Positions 24,027 through 38,126 of a stretch of DNA of 64,000 bases are shown piece by piece; the stretch's first letter is position 1; each line of letters starts with the position of its first letter. Both the position numbers and the translations under genes were made by a program. The stretch comes from Cricetomys ansorgei (Eukaryota; Chordata; Mammalia; Rodentia; Nesomyidae). Under the pieces are notes generated by a model. It worked only from the letters and a program-made list of their open reading frames with translations. It made no database searches and had not been told where the DNA came from. The stretch spans positions 248,001 to 312,000 of the forward strand of contig JAMJFZ010000069.1 of the NCBI GenBank assembly GCA_026225945.1, written 5' to 3'.

Positions 24027-25797
24027 TATTTTGGAGGCATGCTAATACTCAAACATCACAAAGATTTAAAAAGTAATAGAATTATATGCCCATTTCATTC
24101 TTCAACAAAGTTACAAATGAACTCAAAAAATACTCACAAAGCACCTCCAATAACATATTAAAAAGATTATTCACCAGGATTGAATAGCCTTGATCCCAGA
24201 GAAGAAGGTATCGTTCAATATAAGAAAATAAGTCAATGTAATCCACGTCATAAACAAATTGACAGAAAAAAAATACATGATCCTCTCACTACAATGTGAA
24301 AATGCTTTTGATAATATCAGACAACCCTTCAAAAAACCTTATGGAGAGATTGAGGATAAAAAGGTCATACCGAAACTTAATAAAGGTAAGTAACAGCAAT
24401 CCTACTGACAACATCAAATTAAATAGAGGAAAATTCAAAACAATTTCACTAAAATCAGAAGGATAATTGGCCTGTTCCCTTCATTTATAAATATTGAATA
24501 CAGTACTTAAAGTACTAGCAAGAACAATGAGGAAAGAGAAGGAGATTAAGGGCATATGAATTCACAAGGAAACAGTCAAAGTATCCTTATTTGCGGATGA
24601 GATATTATATATAAATGACCTTCAAAAACTGGATCAGGGAACTCCTATAGCTGGTAAACAACTTCACTGAAATGACTGGCTACAAGATAAACTAAAAAAA
24701 ATCTTTAGCCCTCCTATATACAAATGACAAATAGAGACAGAAAGAAATAAGAGAAATGATACTCTTCACAATAGACACAAATAACATAAGGTATCTTTGG
24801 CAACTCTAACCAAGTAAGTGAAAGACTTGAATGACAAAATCTTTATGTTCTTGAAGAGGGAATTTGAAGATCTCAAAAGATGGAAAGAAATCGCATGCTC
24901 CTGAGTTGGTAAGATTAACATAGTAAAAATGGCCACTGTACTAAAAATAATCTAAGGACTCAATGCAATCCCTATCAAAAGCCCAATATACTTCTTTAAA
25001 GATATTAAAAGGGCAATACGCTACTTCATAAGTAGAAATAAAAAACTTTGGATACCTAAAAAATCCTGAAACATAAAAGAATTTCTAGAGGTATCAAGAT
25101 CCCTGATCTTAATCTATACTACAGAGCCATAGTAATAAAAACTTCATGGTATTGGTACAAAAACAGACATGATGAAGAATGGAACGGAATAAAGGATACA
25201 GATATATATCCACACACTTATGGATACCTGATCCTTCATAAAGAAGCCAGAAAAATACAATGACAAATAGGAAGCAGCTTTAACAAATGGTGTTTGTCTA
25301 ATTGGATATCTGAGATAGAAGAAAGCAAATAGATCCTTATCTATTACTGACTAAAAACCTCAAGTCCAAATGGATCTAAGTTCTCAATATAAAAAGAGAT
25401 ATACTGAATATGATTGAAGAGATAATAGGGAATAGCCTTGAGAGGAGTGGCACAGGAGGCAACTTTTTCAAAAGAACACCAGAAGGTCAGGAAATGAGAC
25501 CAAAGATTAATAAGAGGACCTCATGAAACTGAAAAGCTTCTGTAAGGAAAATGACATTGTCAACAGGGCAAAACAGAAGCCTACAGAATGGGAAGATATT
25601 GACTTCCAATAGAGAGTTAACATACAAAATAAATAAAAATGCAAGAATCTACGTGTCAACAAAACAAATAATCCAATTTAAAATGCGATGCATATCTAAA
25701 CAAAGAATTCATAGAAGAGGGACCTCAAATGGCTGAGAAACATTAAAAGAAATCTTCAACGTCTTTATGTATCTGGGATGGCTCTCTAGGGGCAATC
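24027..25797 (+). mobile_element. Decayed L1 ORF2 fragment in U2
   Basis: Same truncated L1 ORF2 as in U1, in the same place relative to unit boundaries. The RT active-site position reads LFADE ('tttgcggatgag'), one base different from U1. Frames are broken throughout. Confidence 0.85.
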
Positions 25798-28382
25798 AGC
25801 TACTGAGTATATCACACAGTTTGTGTGGGTGTGGCTTGTACGTGGTTGAAGGATTCAAGGTGGAGGTTAGAATAGGGAAAGAGTTATTGATGCTTGTTAG
25901 GCTCAGGACTTGTGAAGCATAAACCATGGAGTATTCAATGACACTGAAATGAGACACTTTCCTCCATTCTGTGTGCTAGGAGGTTTAGAAAATGCTTCCT
26001 CATTCCAAAGGAATGCTCCAGAAACACATGACAATCTGTAACACAGCAGAGAGGACTCAGAAACAAAATATAGACGTTTGGGACAGGGACTGGAATCTGT
26101 CCCTTTGTGACCAAGCAAGGACACTCTGATTTGGACCTGCCCAGAAATCCTGCTGCAGTCTACTCTACTCGACACACCAAGGTGATCACTAAAGCTGCCA
26201 GGACAGACCTGGTTGTAATGACACTGAGTGACCATGGCCACATCCAAGCATTTAGGTAAAGGATTCCTGACAGGAAGGCTCTCCTAGGCTAACCTTTGAC
26301 ACATAAACATTCAAGGGATGTGTGTTCCTTCCAGCTATGATGTCATACATTGGCATTGGTGGTGTCACATCAACTTATTTATTATATCAGTTTATTTTGA
26401 TTAGGATATCATATTTACATTGATATTTTTACTTAATATCAACTGTGACATCTGTTCCTGGCAATTATAGCATCACATCCCTATAATTGGCCAACCAAAA
26501 CTGATACCATATCCTTCTTTTGATGATGTCATACATTTACACATTACATTGTGGTTGTTACATCATCATAATAATGATGTAATTTTCTTCCTACTTTGAT
26601 GCCATATTGATATTTTGATGTCACATCATGCAAATTATGATTTTATGCCCTTCCAAGTATGCAGTGATCAACAGTGGCTCAAGATCTTCAATCCACAAAC
26701 ACATAAGAAACAACATATGGTGAAATATGCAGTATAGCGGTATGTTGATATGTGAGTTCAACTAGGACAAAAAAGTGGCATAATGATAGATGATTTCCCT
26801 GCCAGACTTTAGCTGAGGGAACCACTGTCATGGCAAGCACCATGCTGAACACAGGAAACATGACTGTCACTGCTCAGGTGTTTTTATTGATATAGAATTC
26901 CTCAGGTGTTCTACTGATTGCACATGCAGAGCATGACCAATCCCCCACATAAATCCAACACTTGCAGACACTACAAAACACCAAGACCTAGGCTGCCCCT
27001 CACCCAACAGTGCACAAATTATATTAAACATAACTAAAAATAAACTTCCACAATTATAGAGGAATATAAAATATACTTGAGTATAAAATATACAAACAAA
27101 ACATCAGCAACAACAAAACTACAAAACTACAACATCTCAACTGCTTGCTGCCTGTTGGTTGCATGAGAGGGAATCATAAGAATTTTTCTGGGGTCATCAG
27201 GAAACTTTTATGATTTCACAGTCACAATTTAATTGCAGTGTTTGGGTGTCTCTGATTCTTTTACGGGCACTTGAGATACTTTACCTCCTACTGGTTTGAC
27301 TCATCCAACCTTGATTTGAGTGTTTGTGCCTAGTCTTATTGTATACTTTTATACTGTATTCTGTTGATATCCTTGTGAGACCAGTGTATCTGTGAGGACA
27401 GAGGGTATGGTTAGGTAGAAAGAAATAACAAACTGATTTCATGATGTATTATTGCAGGAGAGAAGAATGACATAAACAAACAAAAATGCTGAGAAGATGC
27501 CACATTAGAGAAAAACACCTATCTCATCAAAAAGGCCTAGTTTAAGAAATGAGTTCAAAATCTGGTGAAGACATACCCAGTGGAGAACTTACCCATTGTG
27601 GATCCTTCTGAAGACCAAGGTTTCCATTCCACAGTGATAATTCATAGGAAACAAGAATTTTGCCACCAAAATTTTTTATCAACTTATACACAATTATAAC
27701 CTGTGAAAGCTGGCATTACTACCTTTACTTCTAATGTCAGATGTGAAATCAAGCTTTCAAGACTTTAGCAATGGATTATTTAAACCAATATATCCTGAAA
27801 TGAAAGGTTGTAGCAGATACTGATGCTGAGTTAAAAAAGAACAAATCCAAGAGCATTAGCATCTCTAAGCTGCTACATTTCTGTTGGCTCTTTGACAGGG
27901 GATAATGAGAATCTCATTGGTGTCATGAGGAAACCATTTTATCTCAAACACAGTAACAAGTTAATAAACTTTCTAGTGCCACACAGTTCCCACTCCCTCA
28001 TGACACTTCACTATAAAGTTATTTACTTTTTCCAAAATCACAAGTCTATCTTTGAGTTCTAACTCCTTTTTACTTCTATACCAACAATTTAGGTAAAAAT
28101 GGGCTCTGTAAAGCACTCAAGTGAATGAAGGTATTACATTGCCAGTCTAGTAGATTCATAGATTTTAGACATATTTCAGATATTTGTGCTTTCATATCAC
28201 TAGACTGGAGATGAACACCAATCTGTGTTCTGTCTTCAGATACTTCCCACTCAAAAGGACACTTGTTCTCTTTAACATGCTCTTTTGAATAGCAGAACCA
28301 AAACCCACTGGAAAGATGCAAAGCAGTTGAGGAAATAAGGTTACAAATATCGCTTCCTGAACAAACACATGAAAACTGAGAG

Positions 28383-28444
28383 ACACACAGACACACAGAC
28401 ACACACAAACACACACACACACACACACATACACACACACACAC
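28383..28444. repeat. Interrupted (CA)n microsatellite, U3
   Basis: Same interruption pattern as the U2 copy, supporting a very recent shared origin. Confidence 0.92.
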
Positions 28445-31400
28445 GAGATACCTAAGATGGCATACATGTTGACAAATATCCACGCTTCTATTGATTCACT
28501 AGCACAGGTACCAAGAACAAATACTTATTTGTGGATTTCTGGAAAATTTCCATTTTACCTTGGGAAAAGCTTTTCAAATGCAATCCCAAAGTCTTTGAAA
28601 ATCTAAGGAATAAACTGCACAAGCTGCTTCCTCACTATTGATATCTTTGGGAATGACCAGAGAAAAAGACAACACTCTTGGTTCCTTCTAGACATTCTTC
28701 CCACCACCACCCTCTTTTGTACAACCAGAATCCTGGACCTATTTTACTGCTGAACACCGAATTGTATGCATTTTGGCCTGCTATGAATTCTCACCAGGAG
28801 CAGGCCATGTAATTCAATTGACTAATGAGCTGCTGTTCACACAGATGCCAGTCTACTTCGGTCAATATGCTAGACACAAGAATAGACCATTGTACTGTCT
28901 ATAAAAAATACTTATCTCTCTGATCCATTCATTATCACCTGTATCATTCTGAGCTTCTGTTGATGGTTGTGATTGCATGGGGCACACACCAAAGATTGAT
29001 CATTCTTCCTTTTTTTAAAAAAGGAGGGGACAATTAATAAATGTGCTATCCTAATAAATTACATACCTAACACCTTTTTCCAGGTTTTCTGTACATTTTG
29101 AGGCTTGACTTCCTTTCTAGGGAGAGTACACAGTACGTGTGTTTACTCACGACTTCATGGGAATTACAACATCTATCCCTTACCAATGATTACAATTAGC
29201 CAATGATTTTATATACTCAGTCACAAGGATGGGCAATTATACTAATGAGAATACATGCTTCTGAACATTGTACAATCAGTGTCAACCAGTGGGCTCCTCC
29301 TCAGAGTAGTGATTTCATGGGGATTCCACCATAGAACAATCTTTCTTTTTTAAGCTTTAAGGTGGCAAGATGCAGAGGAGCTGAACTTCATCTACAACAG
29401 ACAGAATATTCTCCGTGACCTCTGAACAATCCAAGGCTTGCATTACAATCAGTGGAATAACACATTATGTGTGATCTTAGGCTAATTTGTGATTTTTTTG
29501 AGCCCCAGGCCCTACCATGGATTACAATAAAGTCCTATGATACCCATTTTTCTACTGTATTCAGGGAGCAACTTGCCAAAAAGAATGAACACATGACATG
29601 AAAATATGATAGCTCAAAGCATTTCTCAACCTGGATCCTTGTATTCACCTTGGGGACTTTGACCTAGTGGAGTTAAGTAACACCAGATTTAAACTGACTC
29701 AACTATTCCAGGAGTCATATTTTCTACATAAGCCACACAAGCAATGAAACCTGAAAAAAATCAAACTCTTTCTATTTCATTGATTTCTAACATCCTTTGA
29801 TCCCTATATGAAGGGTTTCGGTTCTATAATTTTCACAATGAATAATCACACAAAATTCAGCTTTTTGATGATACAAATCTTTTACCTGTAAAAGATTCCT
29901 AGTCTGCAAATCAAGCTACCATACTCCCAATTCCTTATAATAATAGATTTGAAGTTTTTCTTTCAAAAATTCTGTCTGACAGGTAGTTGGACTAAGAGAA
30001 ACCATACAACTCTTCTAATGAAAGACTTTTAAAATGAAAAAGAAAAATAAGAAGGGAAGAATAAAACAAAATGAAAGATGAAGGAATAAATCTAATTAGG
30101 AGTGAATAATAAAGATAAAATAATAAAATAGTAAAAATATATAAAATGTAAACATATTAAATAATATTTATTTATCAAATGAATAAATGTTTAAAATAAA
30201 TGAATATATAAAATATAAATATAAGAAATAAAAATAAAAAATATATAAAATATGAAGATAATAATAAAATAATAAAGGTAAAAATAAGATATGATAAGGA
30301 GGCATGGATGTAGAAAAGAAGAATTGAGGATGAATGGATGAGTTGAAAGTAGGACAGATGATTAGGAATGTTGTATTATGTAGATAGTGGGGTAAGCCAA
30401 GAAATGTGCTATGAGTGTGTATAGAGAACAGAGAAGGTACTTGGGATAGTGATTGGGGTTGTGTTAAATTTGGATCTCTCATTTTTTCTGCTAGGAAAAC
30501 AAGAAAGTGCCTAGTAAGTTCCTCTTTGCCAAGCCCCATATGCACTCCTGGGTGACTACTGTTATGCATCCTTGCTAAATATGGCCACAATGGGCACCTG
30601 GAACTGTGTTTTTATCTCTGCTAGAACAAGAAATCTAGAACTCTGCATGCCTCAGGAGATTGCACTTGTCACCAGAGTCACAATACTTCAAATTCCAAAG
30701 GCTATAAGTGACCAGTGCCATGTTCTGAAGGAAGCAGACCACCCTCACTGCAAGGCCTGAAGAGAAACCCAAAGGAAAGAAAGCAGTGTGTGTATCACCA
30801 AGACAATTGTGATTCAGGGCAGTATTTCATCTGCAATATCATATGCTTTTAACCTAGGTCCATTTAATGTGCCCTCTATAGAGACAATTTTCCCTATTTT
30901 CTGCCTATTCAAAGACTCCTATGTGGCAACCCACTCACTTCTTCAGGCAATGCGGAAAAATTGATATTATCCCCATGTTGAGTAAGTGGAATGGACTTAG
31001 GGTTGAAGATTGTACAGGATTCTCGTTTCCAAGGAATATAGACACTGTCTGGTAAAATGGCTCCACCTCAATGAGAGAACCCATTTAAAAAGATAAGATG
31101 AATTCCATTATTAGCTGGATGAGCCTGAAAAGTCTGAAGAATAAATCATTGACACTGGAACCAAAGACAGAGAAGACATCCCAGAATGAAATTGCAAAAT
31201 GCTGGTTTGTACATGGTATAGGACCCTCAGCTGTCATCATGGCCCCATGTTTAACTGTCAAGGGATTTCAAGGGATTTCCATAAACCTTTAACTGATTAC
31301 TATTAGGTCCCATGCTACTCATTCTTCTACCTGCAAATAGAAAGTAGCTTGCCAAGGAGGCAAGCATGACATACCAAGGTGGAAAAAAGATGCCTGGAAG

Positions 31401-33709
31401 GCTTTCTCAACTGTGATCACTTCAGTCCTCCTGGGAATCTTGACCAAGGTGTAGTGAAGTGACCCCAGATTAAAAATGGGTCAGCTAGCCCAAGAAACAT
31501 TTTTTCCTAGATAAGCCACATAAGCAGTGTAAGTGGACACAAGAAACTCTTCTGATTCACTAAGTTTAACCTCCATTGTATACCTTCATAGAGTATACAT
31601 ACATCTCTGCTTCTCCTCATTTTCACCATGAAAGAAGTCTTAAATGTCTGCTTACTAAAGCTAGCTGTGGCAAATGCCCAATCTACAGACCAAGGCACAG
31701 TGCTCACAAAACCTTGTATTAGTTCTGGTTTCTTGCCTAAACATTATCTGACACGTAATTGGTCCATGATAGAGCTATCCTAAGAGAGGACATTTAAAAC
31801 AAATAAAAACAAAGAAAGCAAAGAGGAAAAAAAGCAATGAAGAAAGGAAGAAGCAAAAAGAAACTTAAAAGAGGGAGAAAGGAACATGAATTAGAAAAGA
31901 ACAAAGGATAAATGATGGGAAGTTGATAGTCATTTATGTAGGATAGAAAACAGGGTGAGTGGCAAGAAGAACAGGTAACTAGGAAGGTTTTACTTATGTA
32001 GTTAATGGTGAATATTCTCCTCTATAGAGTTAACTTTAGGTTAAAAGAAATAATGAGAAAAAAAGAAATGAATGAATAATGAAGTGAATACAAGTGTTGT
32101 GTTAAGATCAAAGTAGGGGGGTTTACTCTAATAATAGTTTATTCTCAAAAATGATACTGAGTAATTAGTATTTTTCTTACCTAGGGAAGGCTATTTCTTC
32201 CACTACAACATTTCTTCCTTTCTGTAGATCTTTCTTTAGGACTATGGTCTTCTGCTGTTTCATTTTGCCTATCTATTGTTAGAATTTTCCAACTCTGGTT
32301 TAGGATGTCATTCATGTCAACTATTGTTAGAGTGGATAGAAGAATCAGGGTATGTGGGAAGTTTTGGAGAGAACAAATAGAAGTGAAAAATATGATTATC
32401 TTAAAATGAAAAAATAAAAGCAAAAGCAAGTATTGAAGGGAAGAAATGTGTGTTCCCACGTGGATGAGCTTGGGCCCAAATTAGCAGAACATGTAGTGTT
32501 CCATAAATGAGTTATGGGTGGCTGTGGAGAGCAGAGAAAGCACCTTGGGACAATGAATGGGGCTGTGAGAATTTGAGATATCTATGTTTTCTGCTAGGAA
32601 GTCAGGAATGGAGCCCATCAACTCTCCCCCTTTCCCAAGCCCCAAAAGTTAGACTGTTGTGTGAATGTGGTTTTGCAACGCTGCTAAGCTTTTTTGTCTC
32701 TATGAGGTCAAGAATTCTAGAATACCAATTACATCAAGAAACTGCACTTTTCACCAGGGTAACCAGATCTTGGGCAGAATGAGCAGTTGGGGTGTCCTGG
32801 AGGAAGTAAACTTCCATTGAATCCAAAGTAAAGTAGTGTTTGCATTACCATGACAATTGTGATTTGGGGTAGCATTTCACCTGGAATGAAATAAGACATG
32901 CTGCTTTTAACATAGGTCCACTTACTGGGACCTCTGCATAACTGGTTACCATAAGTATTCCAGATGGCAAACCACTCAGTATTTTAGGCAATTCTGCCAA
33001 GTGATGTTTTTCCCAGCTTGGTAAATGGTCTTAGGGATGAAGATTGAACAGAATCTCATTTTCAAGGATCAGATATACTATCTAGTAAAATGGCATGTCA
33101 ATCCTAATTTCTAACACATTATGAAAACTGAATGGAAATCCATTCTTAGGTGGATGAAAATACAGAATCCTGAGGTATAATGTCACTGACACTGGGCCAA
33201 AGTCAGAGCTGAGATGCCCCCAGCATGGAATAACAGCTCCTGAATTGTCCAGGGTGCAGTATTCGAAGCTGTGGTCTTGGCCCTATTTAATTTTGACATA
33301 CAAAGCAGTCAGTCTTCCCTGATGGTAATGACACAGTGAACCCAGGCACCCAGAAAACATGAATATTAGAAGTTCAAAGAGGCTATAGTAGTGAAAACAC
33401 CTACCTCATCCCCCAGAAACCATTCTATGAAATAACTATAGCTTGTGAGAACTAGTACACAATGTCAAACTCTTCTTGTCCTCGATAACTCAGAGGCCTT
33501 CAGCTTTCTATACAAAGTTGAAAACCTTGCATTAGAAGATATCCACAGACTACAGCCTATGTTACCAGTGAACCTTGCCTTGGGTACTAGTGAGAGGTAC
33601 AATTTAGCATGCAGGACTTTTGTCATAGTTTTATTGGAAACATCATTACCAAAGTAGAATTGCAGAAACTCACCAATGCAAAAATGTAGAAATAAAAGTT
33701 GTTACAGGA

Positions 33710-35480
33710 TATTTTGGAGGCATGCTAATACTCAAACATCACAAAGATTTAAAAAGTAATAGAATTATATGCCCATTTCATTCTTCAACAAAGTTACAAA
33801 TGAACTCAAAAAATACTCACAAAGCACCTCCAATAACATATTAAAAAGATTATTCACCAGGATTGAATAGCCTTGATCCCAGAGAAGAAGGTATCGTTCA
33901 ATATAAGAAAATAAGTCAATGTAATCCACGTCATAAACAAATTGACAGAAAAAAAATACATGATCCTCTCACTACAATGTGAAAATGCTTTTGATAATAT
34001 CAGACAACCCTTCAAAAAACCTTATGGAGAGATTGAGGATAAAAAGGTCATACCGAAACTTAATAAAGGTAAGTAACAGCAATCCTACTGACAACATCAA
34101 ATTAAATAGAGGAAAATTCAAAACAATTTCACTAAAATCAGAAGGATAATTGGCCTGTTCCCTTCATTTATAAATATTGAATACAGTACTTAAAGTACTA
34201 GCAAGAACAATGAGGAAAGAGAAGGAGATTAAGGGCATATGAATTCACAAGGAAACAGTCAAAGTATCCTTATTTGCGGATGAGATATTATATATAAATG
34301 ACCTTCAAAAACTGGATCAGGGAACTCCTATAGCTGGTAAACAACTTCACTGAAATGACTGGCTACAAGATAAACTAAAAAAAAATCTTTAGCCCTCCTA
34401 TATACAAATGACAAATAGAGACAGAAAGAAATAAGAGAAATGATACTCTTCACAATAGACACAAATAACATAAGGTATCTTTGGCAACTCTAACCAAGTA
34501 AGTGAAAGACTTGAATGACAAAATCTTTATGTTCTTGAAGAGGGAATTTGAAGATCTCAAAAGATGGAAAGAAATCGCATGCTCCTGAGTTGGTAAGATT
34601 AACATAGTAAAAATGGCCACTGTACTAAAAATAATCTAAGGACTCAATGTAATCCCTATCAAAAGCCCAATATACTTCTTTAAAGATATTAAAAGGGCAA
34701 TACGCTACTTCATAAGTAGAAATAAAAAACTTTGGATACCTAAAAAATCCTGAAACATAAAAGAATTTCTAGAGGTATCAAGATCCCTGATCTTAATCTA
34801 TACTACAGAGCCATAGTAATAAAAACTTCATGGTATTGGTACAAAAACAGACATGATGAAGAATGGAACGGAATAAAGGATACAGATATATATCCACACA
34901 CTTATGGATACCTGATCCTTCATAAAGAAGCCAGAAAAATACAATGACAAATAGGAAGCAGCTTTAACAAATGGTGTTTGTCTAATTGGATATCTGAGAT
35001 AGAAGAAAGCAAATAGATCCTTATCTATTACTGACTAAAAACCTCAAGTCCAAATGGATCTAAGTTCTCAATATAAAAAGAGATATACTGAATATGATTG
35101 AAGAGATAATAGGGAATAGCCTTGAGAGGAGTGGCACAGGAGGCAACTTTTTCAAAAGAACACCAGAAGGTCAGGAAATGAGACCAAAGATTAATAAGAG
35201 GACCTCATGAAACTGAAAAGCTTCTGTAAGGAAAATGACATTGTCAACAGGGCAAAACAGAAGCCTACAGAATGGGAAGATATTGACTTCCAATAGAGAG
35301 TTAACATACAAAATAAATAAAAATGCATGAATCTAGGTGTCAACAAAACAAATAATCCAATTTAAAATGCGATGCATATCTAAACAAAGAATTCATAGAA
35401 GAGGGACCTCAAATGGCTGAGAAACATTAAAAGAAATCTTCAACGTCTTTATGTATCTGGGATGGCTCTCTAGGGGCAAT
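33710..35480 (+). mobile_element. Decayed L1 ORF2 fragment in U3
   Basis: Third copy of the same L1 fragment, close to U2, with the RT position again LFADE. Private changes include 'caatgtaatc' near 34,647 and 'gcatgaatctagg' near 35,325, the latter removing the downstream 61-codon C-terminal frame seen in U1 and U2. Confidence 0.85.
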
Positions 35481-38073
35481 CAGCTACTGAGTATATCACA
35501 CAGTTTGTGTGGGTGTGGCTTGTACGTGGTTGAAGGATTCAAGGTGGAGGTTAGAATAGGGAAAGAGTTATTGATGCTTGTTAGGCTCAGGACTTGTGAA
35601 GCATAAACCATGGAGTATTCAATGACACTGAAATGAGACACTTTCCTCCATTCTGTGTGCTAGGAGGTTTAGAAAATGCTTCCTCATTCCAAAGGAATGC
35701 TCCAGAAACACATGACAATCTGTAACACAGCAGAGAGGACTCAGAAACAAAATATAGACGTTTGGGACAGGGACTGGAATCTGTCCCTTTGTGACCAAGC
35801 AAGGACACTCTGATTTGGACCTGCCCAGAAATCCTGCTGCAGTCTACTCTACTCGACACACCAAGGTGATCACTAAAGCTGCCAGGACAGACCTGGTTGT
35901 AATGACACTGAGTGACCATGGCCACATCCAAGAATTTAGGTAAAGGATTCCTGACAGGAAGGCTCTCCTAGGCTAACCTTTGACACATAAACATTCAAGG
36001 GATGTGTGTTCCTTCCAGCTATGATGTCATACATTGGCATTGGTGGTGTCACATCAACTTATTTATTATATCAGTTTATTTTGATTAGGATATCATATTT
36101 ACATTGATATTTTTACTTAATATCAACTGTGACATCTGTTCCTGGCAATTATAGCATCACATCCCTATAATTGGCCAACCAAAACTGATACCATATCCTT
36201 CTTTTGATGATGTCATACATTTACACATTACATTGTGGTTGTTACATCATCATAATAATGATGTAATTTTCTTCCTACTTTGATGTCATATTGATATTTT
36301 GATGTCACATCATGCAAATTATGATTTCATGCCCTTCCAAGTATGCAGTGATCAACAGTGGCTCAAGATCTTCAATCCACAAAGACATAAGAACCAACAT
36401 ATGGTGAAATATGCAGTATAGCGGTATGTTGATATGTGAGTTCAACTAGGACAAAAAAGTGGCATAATGATAGATGATTTCCCTGCCAGACTTTAGCTGA
36501 GGGAACCACTGTCATGGCAAGCACCATGCTGAACACAGGAAACATGACTGTCACTGCTCAGGTGTTTTTATTGATATAGAATTCCTCAGGTGTTCTACTG
36601 ATTGCACATGCAGAGCATGACCAATCCCCCACATAAATCCAACACTTGCAGACACTACAAAACACCAAGACCTAGGCTGCCCCTCACCCAACAGTGCACA
36701 AATTATATTAAACATAACTAAAAATAAACTTCCACAATTATAGAGGAATATAAAATATACTTGAGTATAAAATATACAAACAAAACATCAGCAACAACAA
36801 AACTACAAAACTACAACATCTCAACTGCTTGCTGCCTGTTGGTTGCATGAGAGGGAATCATAAGAATTTTTCTGGGGTCATCAGGAAACTTTTATGATTT
36901 CACAGTCACAATTTAATTGCAGTGTTTGGGTGTCTCTGATTCTTTTACGGGCACTTGAGATACTTTACCTCCTACTGGTTTGACTCATCCAACCTTGATT
37001 TGAGTGTTTGTGCCTAGTCTTATTGTATACTTTTATACTGTATTCTGTTGATATCCTTGTGAGACCAGTGTATCTGTGAGGACAGAGGGTATGGTTAGGT
37101 AGAAAGAAATAACAAACTGATTTCATGATGTATTATTGCAGGAGAGAAGAATGACATAAACAAACAAAAATGCTGAGAAGATGCCACATTAGAGAAGAAC
37201 ACCTATCTCATCAAAAAGGCCTAGTTTAAGAAATGAGTTCAAAATCTGGTGAAGACATACCCAGTGGAGAACTTACCCATTGTGGATCCTTCTGAAGACC
37301 AAGGTTTCCATTCCACAGTGATAATTCATAGGAAACAAGAATTTACCCACCAAAATTTTTTATCAACTTATACACAATTATAACCTGTGAAAGCTGGCAT
37401 TACTACCTTTACTTCTAATGTCAGATGTGAAATCAAGCTTTCAAGACTTTAGCAATGGATTATTTAAACCAATATATCCTGAAATGAAAGGTTGTAGCAG
37501 ATACTGATGCTGAGTTAAAAAAAAAAAACAAAAACAAATCCAAGAGCAAGAGCATCTAAGCTTCTACATTTCTGTTGGCTCTTTGACAGGGGATAATGAG
37601 AATCTCATTGGTGTCATGAGGAAACCATTTTATCTCAAACACAGTAACAAGATAATAAACTTTCTAGTGCCACACAGTTCCCACTCCCTCATGACACTTC
37701 ACTATAAAGTTATTTACTTTTTCCAAAATCACAAGTCTATCTTTGAGTTCTAACTCCTTTTTACTTCTATACCAACAATTTAGGTAAAAATGGGCTCTGT
37801 AAAGCACTCAAGTGAATGAAGGTATTACATTACCAGTCTAGTAGATTCATAGATTCTTAGACATATTTCAGATATTTGTGCTTTCATATCACTAGACTGG
37901 AGATGAACACCAATCTGTGTTCTGCCTTCAGATACTTCCCACTCAAAAGGACACTTGTTCTCTTTAACATGCTCTTTTGAATAGCAGAACCAAAACCCAC
38001 TGGAAAGATGCAAAGCAGTTGAGGAAATAGGGTTACAAATATCCCTTCCTGAACAAACACACCAAAACTGAGA

Positions 38074-38082
38074 TACACACAG

Positions 38083-38116
<34 letters not shown>

Positions 38117-38126
38117 ACACACACAC
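38074..38126. repeat. Interrupted (CA)n microsatellite, U4
   Basis: A CA run with single CAGA and CATA interruptions, a different length and pattern from U1-U3. Confidence 0.92.

Larger units (their letters stand above)
16621..26302. repeat. Tandem unit U2 of the 9.68-kb array
   Basis: Second unit, about 9682 bases long. Its right part (from about 18.8 kb) differs from U1 at only scattered single bases, for example 'gcgtta' shared with U1 near 22,344. Its left part (16.6-18.7 kb) is close to U3 and U4 but clearly different from U1. It contains the same ordered landmarks as U1: short CRE-like tract, interrupted CA repeat, A/B duplication, L1 fragment and end segment. Confidence 0.92.
26303..35986. 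repeat. Tandem unit U3 of the 9.68-kb array (mosaic)
   Basis: Third unit, about 9684 bases. Its left part and its L1 region match U2 very closely. Between about 29.0 and 33.2 kb it carries variants shared with U4 instead, such as 'ggggacaatt' (29,025) against 'ggggataatt' in U1/U2, 'ggaggcatgg' (30,298) against 'taaggcatgg', and 'tatagagtta' (32,023) against 'tatagcgtta'. This mosaic points to unequal crossover or gene conversion between units. Confidence 0.92.
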
